DNA of 64,000 bases, from positions 62,001 through 126,000 of the forward strand of contig WHVA01000186.1 in the NCBI GenBank assembly GCA_015179125.1. Direction: 5' to 3'. The position numbers and the translations under genes are program-made. The notes below the pieces were generated by a model, which did not search any database, had not been told where the DNA came from, and saw only the letters and a list, made by a program, of their open reading frames with translations. Source of the stretch: Gautieria morchelliformis. Lineage: Eukaryota > Basidiomycota > Agaricomycetes > Gomphales > Gomphaceae. Below are positions 10,810 to 21,900 of the stretch, piece after piece; position 1 is the first letter of the stretch, and every line of letters starts with the position of its first letter.

Positions 10810-13800
10810 CCCCCCTTTAGCGTGCTGCCTCCTCGAAGCACGGGACATGAGGGATTGAAATGCCAGCGAGCGGATTCGGCAAGGGGCACCGGGGTGTGTC
10901 CTATAGAACTCACAGAGTTTGTCTGGAGTGGAAACATCTTGCTCCAGGACCCACGAATTCTCCTCGTATCCATACCCTTCCCATTTCACGAGGAATTGGA
11001 GTCGTCCTCGCACAAACCGGCTGTCCAGGATCCGTTCCACCACGTAGTGCTCTTCCCCATCTACAATTTCCGGCGGAGGTGGCGGACGAGCCTTCCAACC
11101 TGGAATTGGGTCCTCAAGCATAGGGAGTACCTTCACCATGTTGAAGACAGGGTGGAGGCGGGACATGGACATCGGAAGTCGGAGGCGGTATGCATTCCGT
11201 CCAACCCTCCGCGTCACCGTGAAGGGCCCAAGGTAGCGGTGGGCAAGCTTCTGCGAAGGGCGTGTGGTGCGGATGTCACTTGCATCTAGATATACCTTGT
11301 CTCCAACTTGGTACTCTGGGGCAGGAACCCGGCGTTGGTTGTAGTACCTTGCCATGTCATCCTTGGCCTTCACAAGGGCCGACTTGGCTCCCGAAAGGGT
11401 GGAGTCCATGCGGTCCCGGAACTCATTGACCATCTCGAGTCGGGAGTCAGCCTGGCGTGGCTCAAAGCCCATCCGCGGGTGTCGTCCAGAGTCAAGCATG
11501 AAGGGAGTCTGTTGTGTGGCGGAATGTATATGGTTGTTGTATTGGAATTCTGCCAGTGGAAGTAACTCATCCCAGTCATCCTGCCTCTCATTGACAAAGA
11601 GGCGGAGATATTGCTCCAACTCCTGATTGACCCGTTCCGTCTGTCCGTCACCCTGTGGATGGTATGCTGTGGTGGTAGCCAGCTTTATGCCAAGCAGGCG
11701 GTAGAGCTCCCGAGTCAGTTCCGCGACAAACTGCAGACCTCGGTTGGAAACAACTTGCTTCGGGAGCCCATGCAACTTCCAGACATGTGCAAGGAACAGG
11801 CGGGCCGCTCGCTCCAAGGGCTGTGATCGTCGTGTGCGTCGGAATGAAGTGAGACACCTTGCTTACCGAATCCACGACGTTCATTATCGCGTCGTAGCCA
11901 TGAGACTCTGGGAGTTCAACGATGAAGTCGACACTGATGGTGTCCCAGCGGGATTCGGGAATTGGGAGCGGAACAAGTTCTCCGACGGGTGGATGTCATT
12001 GTGCTTTGGTTCGGAGACAAAGGTCACATGTCTTCACATACTGTCCAATGTAGCGGGACATCTGAGGCAACCAGTAATTCCGAGCCACTAACTCCAGCAT
12101 CTTCCACCTGCCAGCATGTCCAGCGACTCGTGTGTCGTTGTGTTGGGACACAATGCGGCGGCGGAGGTCCGCCCCACCTGGAACATAGACCTTGCCTTTG
12201 AAGTGGAGCAGTCCATCACGTTCCAACCATTCCGCTGCCCGTACAGACCGTGAGTGCCCTTTCCGAAGTTCCTCCACTGCCTTCACCACCGACTCCTCCT
12301 TCTCTCCATTCCGGTACTGCCTCCGGATATCCCAGAGCATTTCCGCTTCCGCCCCAACTGCGGTCACTCCTTCTAGGGCACGGATTGCAAGAGACTTGGG
12401 CGGAGCAGTGTCATATCCGCGTTGTCTCCACTTCCGCTTCCATGATCCGCACGGCGGGATAGGGCATCGGGCTTGCCCATGGTGCGGCCGGGCCGGTGGT
12501 GGAGCATGAAGTCGAACCGGGACAGGTGTAGGGACCACCGTGCTTGTCGTCGGTTCAACTTCTTAGACGTGCGGAAATACTCGAGGTTCTTGTGGTCTGT
12601 CCAGATCTCAAACGGGCATAGAGCACCCTCGAGGAAGTGTCGCCACTCCTCCAGCGCTCGGATGATTGCCAGCATCTCCTTGTCATGGATCTCATAGTTC
12701 CGCTCGACCGGACTAAGGCTCTTAGAGAAGAAGGCAATCGGATGCCACCCCCCACCATCTTCCGATGACTGTTGTGACAAGACCGCTCTGGTAGCTGTGT
12801 CGGAAGAATCCGCTTCGACTCGATAAGGGCGAGAGTCGTCGGGAAAGACCAGGACTGGGGCGGTAGTGATCAGCTCTTTGAGTTTGTCAAAGAAGGCCTG
12901 TTCCGGCTCTCCCCACCGCCATCCAACTTCCTTCTTAGTGAGGTCAAAGAGGGAACGGGCGTGGCAGGAGAAGTCCTTGATGAACCGCCGGTAGAAATTG
13001 ACAAACCCAATGAAGGACTGGACCTCCTTCTTGTTCCACGGCATGGGCCAATCTGATACACCGGAAACTTTGACTGGGTCCATTTCCACCTTTCCTTCCG
13101 ACACAATCACCCCAAGATACTCTATCCGTGTCCGCTCAAATTCGCACTTTTCCGGCTTGAGACACAGGTTGTACTCCCGGAGCCGTTCCAGCACTCTCCG
13201 CACAACCTCCCGATGTTCCGACATTGTTTTGTGAAGATGAGGATGTCATCGAGGTAGACGCAGGCAACCCCTTCCACTATCATGTCACGGAAAATGTCAT
13301 TCATCATTGTCTGGAATGTGGCGGGACTGTTGGTGAGGCCAAAGAACATGACCTGTGGCTCAAAGAGTCCTCGGTTGGTGCGGAATGCGGCCTTCCACTC
13401 GTCTCCCTCCCGGATCCGGACATTATTGAAGCCCCAGCGGACATCCAGCTTAGTGAAGTACCTCGCCCCACGGCGTTGTGTGATCAGTTCGGAAATGAGT
13501 GGAATGGGGTACCGGTTCTTGATCGTGATTGCATTCAAGGCCCAGTAATCCTGCACAAGTCTGAGCGAGCCGTCCTTCTTCTTGATGAAGAACACCGGAG
13601 ATGCCATGGGCAACTTGGAGGGGCGGATCCTTCCTGTATGGAGGTTTTCCGCAAGGAATGCATCGATCTCTACCTGCTCCTTGGGTGACAGCGGGTAGAC
13701 TTTGCAGTTGGTGGGCTTTGACCCAGGCTCCAACTCGATGGCGTGGTCCCACAGCTTCCGTGGAGGCAGGGCATCGAATGACTCCTTGGAAAAGACGTCC

Positions 13801-14100
13801 TTGAACTCCCGCAGGTACTCCGGAATTTCCGCCTCTACTCTATCATGCCTCTTAGAGGCTTCAGCAAGGCGTTGCGAAATGTTTCCGGTGGCGCGGATGT
13901 GTTCCGCTTCCGGCGGAAGGTTTACATACAGCAAGTGCTCCCCTTCCGCCAGAGTGTCTTCTGGGCTGAGTCGGATGATGTCGGAGTCGGAATCAGAATT
14001 GGAATTGGGAGTGGGATCCAGTTCAAATTCTGCTCCCGAGTCTTCTTCTGCAAGCAGTGGATGGGGGCCAGAACGACATGTCTGTATGAGCTGTTTGGTC
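10807..14100 (-). mobile_element. Ty3/gypsy chromovirus pol fossil (family A)
   Basis: Minus-strand parts in order are: the tail of a protease/linker region, reverse transcriptase (YLDDILIF box, about 13260), RNase H, an integrase zinc-finger region and core, and a C-terminal chromodomain with VERILDSRFVRGRLQFLVKW. The family copies RNA to DNA and integrates with a chromatin-reading integrase. Gag and most of protease are missing; the 5' side joins an LTR in the opposite orientation. It is broken, with a few breaks, but the RT and chromodomain stretches are long and well kept, and the LTR similarity suggests a young insertion. Confidence 0.9.
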
Positions 14101-14579
14101 ACCCTGTTTTCCATTTCCAGTTCCGACACCGCACCCAGTTCCGACTCCATTTCCGACTCCGGTTCCGGTTCCGATTCCATCTCCGCCTCCGCTTTCGGAA
14201 ATGATTCCGCTTCTGGGAGAACTTCCACCAGTTCTGTTCACCTTGCCAGTTCCACTCCAATTTCCGACTTCCACTCTCGGAACAGTGTCGGAAATCAAGC
14301 GACTCGCGTAATAGGTGGCATCAAGGGTCGATCAAGGGTCAGGGTGGTCAAGGAGATGCAGGGTTGATGGCGGGTGCCAAGTGTTGTCCCTGGCTGCGCA
14401 GCGTAGTATAATACGGGCTCGCTGACATTGGGGGTCCTTAGACTTTTCTCTTTGGATTCCCCCTTGTCAGGTGAGAATCCCCTCTCTTGTATACTCTGTT
14501 CATTTATACATACTTTGGATTCCCCCTTGTCAGTTGTGTGGTAGTGTGATCTCCACAACTAGCCAGGGTTGCCCTTACA
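14100..14579 (+). mobile_element. LTR (family A), plus orientation, 5'-truncated
   Basis: This LTR runs CACCCTGTTTTCC to CCCTTACA on the plus strand, opposite to the LTR at 10389-10809, and lacks the first bases of the family start. It joins directly to gypsy pol at about 14100. It contains the word CTTTGGATTCCCCCTTGTCAG twice, near 14451 and 14513, a duplication also seen in related LTRs at 25911 and 44484. Confidence 0.85.
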
Positions 14580-15626
14580 CCTTCCCACCATAAATCCCCC
14601 CGATTATGAAGGGTTCGCCAGGGTCGCGGTTGAGGAGCATGTGAAGGTGTTTGAGATGGCAGGAAGTAATTGTATGTGGAGTTATTTTTACAGTAATGAA
14701 TCCTACAACCATTCTTTGTAGCTTGCCCTCCCATCAAGTATTTCAAGGAGAATGGATGTGTCATATTGCATAAATGCACAACTATTAGACACACAAAGGT
14801 CAGCAGGTACTATCTTGCTTTTTCAACACATGGCCATACTGTAACGGCCGTGATACTGACAAAGGTGTCAGCTTGCCTAGAAGGTGGGTATCATGATAGC
14901 AGCTTTGAAGGCGCTTGACATCTGCTCATGCTCATTGATAAAGCCCTGCCACCGTCCTGGCGTCTATGAAACAGGTTTGTCAAGCTCAAATATTAGCCGG
15001 ACAGTAGTAGTACCACTTATCATGACCTGCATATGCCTGATGGTGGCTGGCGCAGCGGAGACCTATTTGAAGGGCCCGATCCTGGAAAGTATCTCTTCCA
15101 CAGCTGTGATGACGACTGGATCAAAAGCCAGTGGAGAGACCGTCTCGATACCAAGTGAATGGTGCAATGCCATTTTGAGTTGCTGATTGACTAACATATG
15201 TCTTGCGCAGGGCTATCAAGGACAACGTATAAGTACATGACGTGCCCGGATATCGTCACCAACCGCGTCGTCATGGGCAACGGCCGCCCCTTCCCCTCAC
15301 TTTTCGTCGAGCCTGTGTGGCCGCCACTTGGCTGACTGAGCTGAGGAAAATCCACAGCATTCAGGGATTCAGCACATTGGATGGTTGGCGCTACTCACAG
15401 GTGAGAGGAAATAAACATTCCCCTACGGCAAACCTCGCATGGGTGAGAACAAATAAACCCAACATCCAGCAATGAGGACGGGAGCGCAGTCGACAAGCTC
15501 CCTCCAACGACCATGAACCCCATGCAGAATGCAACGCGACCGACCGCAGAGACAGCACGGCTGCCACAGCGACGCTGTCCGCATTCCCTTTCCACACCAC
15601 CAGCAGCGCAGAGTAACGGCTGCCAG
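14580..15626. other. Unassigned sequence, no gene seen
   Basis: Short open frames on both strands show no recognised motif. There may be decayed host or transposon sequence; nothing supports a call. Confidence 0.4.
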
Positions 15627-16347
15627 TACTGCGGAACATGTACACGTTTCGACAACGATAGTATCGCCCTTTTCATGGCGATATTTCTCCTCTCCATTTC
15701 CTGACATGGTAGTTCACCTTTGGTAATGTGAATCTTGATATCTGACATCTCGTGGATGTCCCACTTCGTTCGGATTGCGTTCAGCTTGGATGTTGGCTCT
15801 CCAGTTGAGCTGTGTACATTCACTCAGACCGTACCCCTCTTGAAGGTCGAGTTTCCTGCCCAGACCAGTACTGTGGAACGCGTACACGCTTCGACAACGA
15901 TAGTATCATCCTTTTCATGGCGAGATTTCTCCTCTCCATGTCCTGACATGGTAGTTCACTTTTGGAAATGTGAATCTTGATATCTGACATCTCGTGGATG
16001 TCCCACTTCGTTCGGATTGCGTTCAGCTTGGACGTTGGCTCTCCAGTTGAGCTGTGTACATTCACTCAGACTGTACCCCTCTTGAAGGTCGAGTTTCCTG
16101 CCCAGACCAGTACTGTGGAATGCGTACACGCTTCGACAACGATAGTATCATCCTTTTCATGGTGAAATTTCGCCTCTCCATGTCCTGACATGGTAGTTCA
16201 CTTTTGGAAATGTGAATCTTGATATCTGACATCTCGTGGATGTCCCACTTCGTTCGGATTGCGTTCAGCTTGGACGTTGGCTCTCCAGTTGAGCTGTGTA
16301 CATTCACTCAGACCGTACCCCGCTTGAAGGTCGAGTTTTCCTGCCCA
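15627..16347 (-). repeat. Tandem repeat, 242-bp period, about three copies, carrying NRPS sequence
   Basis: The word GTAGTTCAC recurs at 15709, 15951 and 16193, exactly 242 bp apart. Full units run 15709-15950 and 15951-16192, with partial units on either side. The last two units are nearly identical; the first is more diverged. Each unit copies the end of the NRPS adenylation fragment, including the minus-strand words for TQLNW and VGHPRDV-like sequence. The period is not a multiple of three, so the copies do not keep one frame. Confidence 0.9.
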
Positions 16348-17330
16348 GAGCTTCACCACTGCTGAACCCACTTTCTCCCCTATGAGGGTCATACGTTTCA
16401 GTGAGGGTACTGTTCCGGTGTGAGGAGCAAGGCAGTGGACGAGGTTATGCCAATGGTATTAACGTCCATCTTGTTGATGGTCTCCGCTAGAGCTACAGTC
16501 TGGCTCTCCTTGGAAGCCAAACACAGACAGCCTCCCTGTGTGAGTGTCAAGAAGATAGTGCGCTGCACGGAGAGAACACCGGGTTGTAGAACAAGAGTGA
16601 GCCTAGTCCGTCAATTCTCAGTGCTGAGAGTAATCCAGTTATGGCAGCACCATGCTCCAGAACCACCCCTTTGGGTGTCCCTGTCAAACCTGACGTGTAT
16701 ATCATGTAGGCAGCATGATTCGAGGACTGCTTAATGTTCAAGTTTTTGTGAGACCCAGCGGCATTGTCATGCAGAATACGCTTGAGGATCTTTGGTGATA
16801 TGCATGAGTTATTAAGTATGTGTTTCAAGTAGCAATAAACCTTACCACAGTGGGAGATCGGAAGCCCGAGGCGAAAGACGCGTGGGTGAGCACGAACGGA
16901 GCGGAGACATCCTTGATGATAAACTCAGACCTCTCCATTGGAAAATTGGGGTCGAGGGTGACATACGCCACACCTGACTTGAGCACCGCAAGCAGGGATA
17001 CTACAAGCTCGATGGAAAGATTCATGTAAACCGAGACGACTGATCCAGGACCACAGGGAAGCTGCCTCGCAACTATATTGGCAGCACGATTCAGCTCCAA
17101 GTATGTCATGCTGTTTCGAATTGCACCGCTATGCTGCAAGGGGTGCGTACCTCCTGCTCCTCAGACAGTGCATGATCAAGCACTTCTCGGGGTGTGAGAC
17201 TGGGGAACGCCTTCTGGAGAATGAATTCTGTCTCCACATCTCCAATGAGATCCACCCGAGCATCCAGCTCAGTCTCGGTATCAACTCTGAGTATGTGCTC
17301 CAAAGCGGAGAGACAGTGGTCAAGCAACAC
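16195..17330 (-). pseudogene. NRPS adenylation-domain fragment
   Basis: The minus strand encodes parts of an AMP-binding domain in order: SMTYLELNRAANIVARQL (A1/A2 region), LKSGVAYVTLDPNFP (A2), [16 protein letters not shown] (A3 core, about 16700), and LQAGYGLSECTQLNW (A5 region, about 16320). This domain selects and adenylates an amino acid in nonribosomal peptide synthetases. A GT-AG intron fits at about 16848-16794, with a CTAAT-like word in it. No thiolation or condensation domain is seen, and past A5 the sequence dissolves into a 242-bp tandem repeat. It is a host-gene fragment, not a working enzyme; a carboxylate reductase of the same superfamily is a less likely origin. Confidence 0.75.
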
Positions 17331-17936
17331 ATGGACTTTGGCCTGTAGACATACCTATTGCTGCAACGAGCATTAAGTATAACTTCTGTCCTGAAATCAA
17401 ACGAACATCCAAAATCGATGGTGTGGGTGTGTGGATCCAATGCGGCCGAGGCTCAGCGCTGCCGTCGCATCTGCGACAAATGCGGCGATGAAGCCAGCCA
17501 CGTTCTGTTACCTGAATAGGAAAGGATTCCATGTGACTATTATAGTGCACAGGATAGGTCCTCCATCTGTGGGAAAAAAAAAAACCAGAAAAAGGGACAT
17601 CCGCGCCATAAGGATGGCGTAAAACAGCTTCTGTTATGTAACTGGCCCTACCGAACAAATTGACTATAGTGAATCATATTGCCCAGATGGCTGAACAGTG
17701 GCTTACCACCTTCATCGTATCCAATAAGTCCAGCCTGCACCAAGAAGTCGGGCCATAGGGTAAGCGTCGTGATACTGATTGAAGGTGTCAGCTTAGCTAG
17801 AAAGCGGCATAATCCGTGCTTATTATTGATTTTTCCCACTGTGTGATGTGCATGTAAGAGTATTTGTACAGTATACCAGTCAACTACCATGTATGAAGTC
17901 TAGATTGTCTAACAATAAGTATAGAACACCAGTTGT
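17331..17936. other. Unassigned sequence, no gene seen
   Basis: Overlapping short frames exist on both strands without recognisable motifs. A short exon upstream of the NRPS fragment could lie here, but I cannot show it. Confidence 0.35.
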
Positions 17937-18955
17937 TTATGGCCGGAGACCCGGAGTCAAAATGCAAATCGCACCTCCAATACCAAGGGGATAGAGAGTC
18001 GGAAACATTCCTGGCAACAAATTTGGATTGTTATATTCATTTACATCATCACCATGAGCAATGACAAGGTGAGGAACTGAAGTGTCGCCTGGGATTAAAT
18101 TGCGCAATGCAGATGCCGCAAATGATCTGGCAGGCATACGTGAATTGTTGGGATCTGATAAACTGTTACGATACGATCCTTCGTAAGGTTGACCGAGGTC
18201 GGGAGCGCAACGCGAGGTAAGGTCCAAGGTTACGGGGCGAGGTTTGGATGGGGAAGTTGGAGAGGGACTAGGCTTCAGCTTATGTGCTGCGCCAACCCTA
18301 CGCACGAGTCCCAACTACAGAGGCAAACGAATAAGAGGTGAGGTTTGGCTTAAGAGGCGAGGCTTAGAAACTAACTAGGGATTGAAGTTATACGATAGTT
18401 GATTTTCAGACTGAGGAGTAGGAATGCATACAAGGGGGTTTATATATGAGCGAGGGTATGGGTCAGGTGCGAGCATATGCGTGGAGGTCAGGGCGAGGTC
18501 AGGGGGAGAGGTCAGGGCGAGGTAATATACGAATGATGCGTGATGGAGTGGAATCAGTAACTAAGGGGATACGGGCATGGGATCAAGGTCGGGTATGAGC
18601 TCTAAGCTCGGGCTCGGGCTCAGGCACAGGATAAGCATCATAAGTACTCGGGCACGAGTATCACAAGGCTCGGGCTCGGAAGAAAGGTTATACTGGTAAG
18701 TAACTGGCCAAAGGCCGGGTTCTTACATAAACCCAGCGTCTGCAACAAAAATTCCATCTGTGGAGCATCGGTTGAACAATCTTCAGCAGGATGAGCCATA
18801 AAACCAGCTGTTTCTTCTTGAAAAACTTCTTGAGAATGACTGCTTGTATCATAGACAACCCTGTCTTCAATTCCTGGCAATGGATCATTCTCAGGATATT
18901 CTTCCAATACAGTGAGAGACATGGGAATATCACCATACAGCTTATTATTCTCCTT
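17937..18955 (-). pseudogene. Helitron Rep-helicase-type fragment
   Basis: Minus-strand sequence at 18160-17945 encodes VPHLVIAHG followed by YNNPNLLPGMFPTLYPLG, a motif I know from the N-terminal half of fungal Helitron replication-helicase proteins. The stretch 18955-18733 continues the same reading upstream. Helitrons move by rolling-circle replication; this part precedes the HUH nuclease and PIF1-like helicase, neither of which is present. A 565-bp solo LTR splits it. At 18955 it abuts a gypsy integrase, so the fragment is truncated at both sides. Confidence 0.7.
18164..18728. mobile_element. Solo LTR inserted in the Helitron fragment
   Basis: It starts TGTTACGATACG and ends GGGTTCTTACA, 565 bp, flanked by the perfect 5-bp duplication TAAAC (18159-18163 and 18729-18733). 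Without it the Helitron reading is continuous across the site. The inside is rich in GAGGTC and CTCGGGCTCGGG words. It shares its TGTTACG start with the solo LTRs at 2769 and 19113. Confidence 0.85.
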
Positions 18956-21900
18956 AGGTAATCACAGTCATTCGACTTGGGCAATGGGCCCATGAAGTCG
19001 ATCCTGATAGATTGCCATGGTCTATTGGGTATGGGCAGGCTATGTAGTAGCCCTGCAGGCCACTGCGTGCCTGTCTTGGTAGTCTGACACTTTGCGCACA
19101 AAGTGCAGAATGTGTTACGACCCGTTCCTGAATCCAGACCAAAGCCTCGGCTTCGGCTCTCATTCGGGAACCTCGGGCTATTCTCGGCTTCCTTCGGGTT
19201 TCCCTTCGCACTTCCCATCACCCCTGATTCCCTTATTAGTTAGTTCCCCATTTACCTGACCCTTGTTTCCCCTGACCGTTGATCCGATCATGTTCTCTTT
19301 GCGACCCTGCATGCTACTTTACTATATAGACCTCCAGTCCATGTACAGTTGCTCCTCAGTTCAGATATCGAATTAGCTTATCATACTTGAGACCCTCTAC
19401 TCGATCTCGAAAACACGGTCCTTGGCTTATAGCCGAGATCCTCCTGAAATTAGGGCAGAACATAGAGTGGGCGCAACCCAAGAGGTTGAAGCCAAGCCCT
19501 CTGGCCTGAGACCTGAGTTCGGCCTTGGTAAAGCCGAACTACAGTACAGTTCACAACCTTAACAGAATGCCTCGATGTCTGAGGCCATACTGGGCCACCA
19601 GTATGTTCTTCAAATGTAGTTTGAAGTTTTCAGTTGACCGTAGTGGCCAATTGTCTGGTGGGCATGATCGATGATGATCTCGATCAGCCTCCTTCCCCCT
19701 TGAAACATGTTCCGAGGGATGGCTATGACATCCCTCTTGAGCTGATTCTTCGTCCAAATCAGCCCATCCTGGATGCCGAATCTTGGATGTGCATCCATGT
19801 TTGCCATGATCTTTGGGAACATGGGCTCCTTATGGTAGGAGTCACGTAGGACCTTTGGCAGGTCCAAGTTGTCTTCTACGCTTACGCGTAGGGGAGCTCT
19901 GTCATTGCCCCAGGCAATGATGCGGATGTCCTTGTCCTTGTCCTTGTCTGGCAATGACACATCATGGCGAGGCACCTTGACAGAGCCTTTGTTCATAGCT
20001 GCTGCTTCTAATATCCGCAGCTCTGTTTTCTCCGTGAGGCGAGTTGACCGCCTCGTTGCTGCTGTACGCAGCTCCATGTATCGGTCGGTGGGCATTAGCT
20101 CACCGTCCGGGTCCAGCTGTGCATCTGCGTTGACAAAGACGTGATCCGGGTGTTTCTCATCACCCGTATCGCTCTCATAGTGGCAGGATAAGCAGTCCGC
20201 TACTTTGTTCTCAACACCATCAACATGGACGGTGTTGTAATTGAAGCGGGATAAGAACTCCCACCACCAGACCTGTCTATCAGACAGGTTCTTTTGGGTC
20301 TCGAAGTATTTGAGACCCTTGTGGTCCATGACTAGGGTGAACTTTTGCCCTAGGAGTTTGTCCTCCCACTTCATTAGGGCTTCAAGCATGGCGATGGTTT
20401 CGTGCTCGTGTGTTCTGTAGTGTTGCTGCGCAACACTGAACTTCTTTGACAAGAAGCCAGCTGGCCGACAGGTTCTCCAATCTGGTCCCTGGCTGTAGAC
20501 GGCACCGACACCAGACTTTGAAGCATCGGTGATGACCCATATCGGGTCCACATTCTGTGCGTCGATTGGACGCAGGATCGGGGCCTTGCAGGCCAGAGCC
20601 CTTATGCTGTGGAAGCACTTGTCCAGCAACGGCGTCCATTCGAATGGACAGTTGTTGTGCACACACCCCGATAAGGGAGTGGTGTATGCGCTGACGTCTG
20701 GCATGTAGTGTGCCAGGTATTGTACAAAGCCGAGGAACCTCTGCATGTCATTAAACGTGCAAGGCCTCCTCCACTCACGGATGTGTTGCATTGTCTCCAT
20801 CCATGTGAACTACTTGGCCATCTATGATATGGCCAAGGCACTCCATTCTTTCCAAATAGAGATCAACCTTCTTTTTACTTAAGAAGATATGGCTACTCTG
20901 TAGTCTGTCGAAGACTATGTACAGGTGTTCCTCATGCTCTTGTATCGAGTGCGAGAAGATGAATATATCATCCATGTAGACATGGACGAAGCAACCTATC
21001 CAGTCGTGGAATATAGACGTCATGAGAAGTTGAAACATCGATGGGGCATTGCAATCCCCCATCTGTATCACTTGGCTCCTGAACATGCCAAGGATCGTCG
21101 CAAAGGCTGTCTTTGGGACGTCTTCAGGATGAATACGGATTTGCTCATATGCCTCTGACATATGGAGTTTTGTCCTGTATTTGCAGTGAGTGACATCGCT
21201 CCTGATGACATCCTGATCCGGGAAGGGCATCACGTCCTTCACCGTGTTCTCATTCTGCTGTCGCAGGTCGAAGACAGTACATAGCGTACCATTTGTCTTC
21301 GGTACACACAGCATTGGCACTGCTTGATGGGCCACTGCCGGTATCCACCACTTCGCTGTGTTGTATCTTCTAGCTTTATGGACAATTCCTCATGGAAGTG
21401 TTCCGGACACTTGGGTAGTCTATACCCCATGCATTTGTGGGGATCAATAAGATTTATCTCGTGATTCACCTCCCATAAGGGAGGGAGTTCCAACGGAATA
21501 CCGCCGACGAGGTCGGCAATCTTGTCCATCCATTCCTTGCGCAAGCGAGGGATGTCATCGTCTGTGAGGACAATGGTTGTGGTTTGGGCGACCATCAAGC
21601 GCCGTGTATGTCTGTTTGGACCCCCGGCGCTCGGCGGCTTTTTTGTTTTTTTTTTTTCTAGCGCTTTCATCGTGAGATGACAGCATCTCTCCCAATGGGT
21701 GTAGGGAGAGGGTGAGGACGAGTCTGACGACTCGTCCTCCTGGCTTCAATTGGCCAGGGGGGGCGTGGGTCCCAAGGTGATTCTAATCACCTTTGGGTCC
21801 GTGCCTTTCTTCAATGACTTTCGCCGTCAAAGCTTACTTTTCCTGTGGGGATGGTTTCATTCCCCACACGGATCGTCCCTGGACTGGCAAAGTCCAGGGT

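Noticed and set aside
13702-14367. Long plus-strand frame opposite gypsy pol
   Set aside because: Antisense shadow of pol and LTR sequence, Ser-rich only because of the LTR words.
15395-16307. Three copies of a MNVHSSTGEPTSKLN frame as a small gene family
   Set aside because: They are the 242-bp tandem repeat; the frame is not that of the NRPS source, and it lacks its own start context.
17320-17658. Minus-strand frame upstream of the NRPS fragment as an N-terminal NRPS part
   Set aside because: No adenylation, thiolation or condensation motif; overlaps equally open frames.
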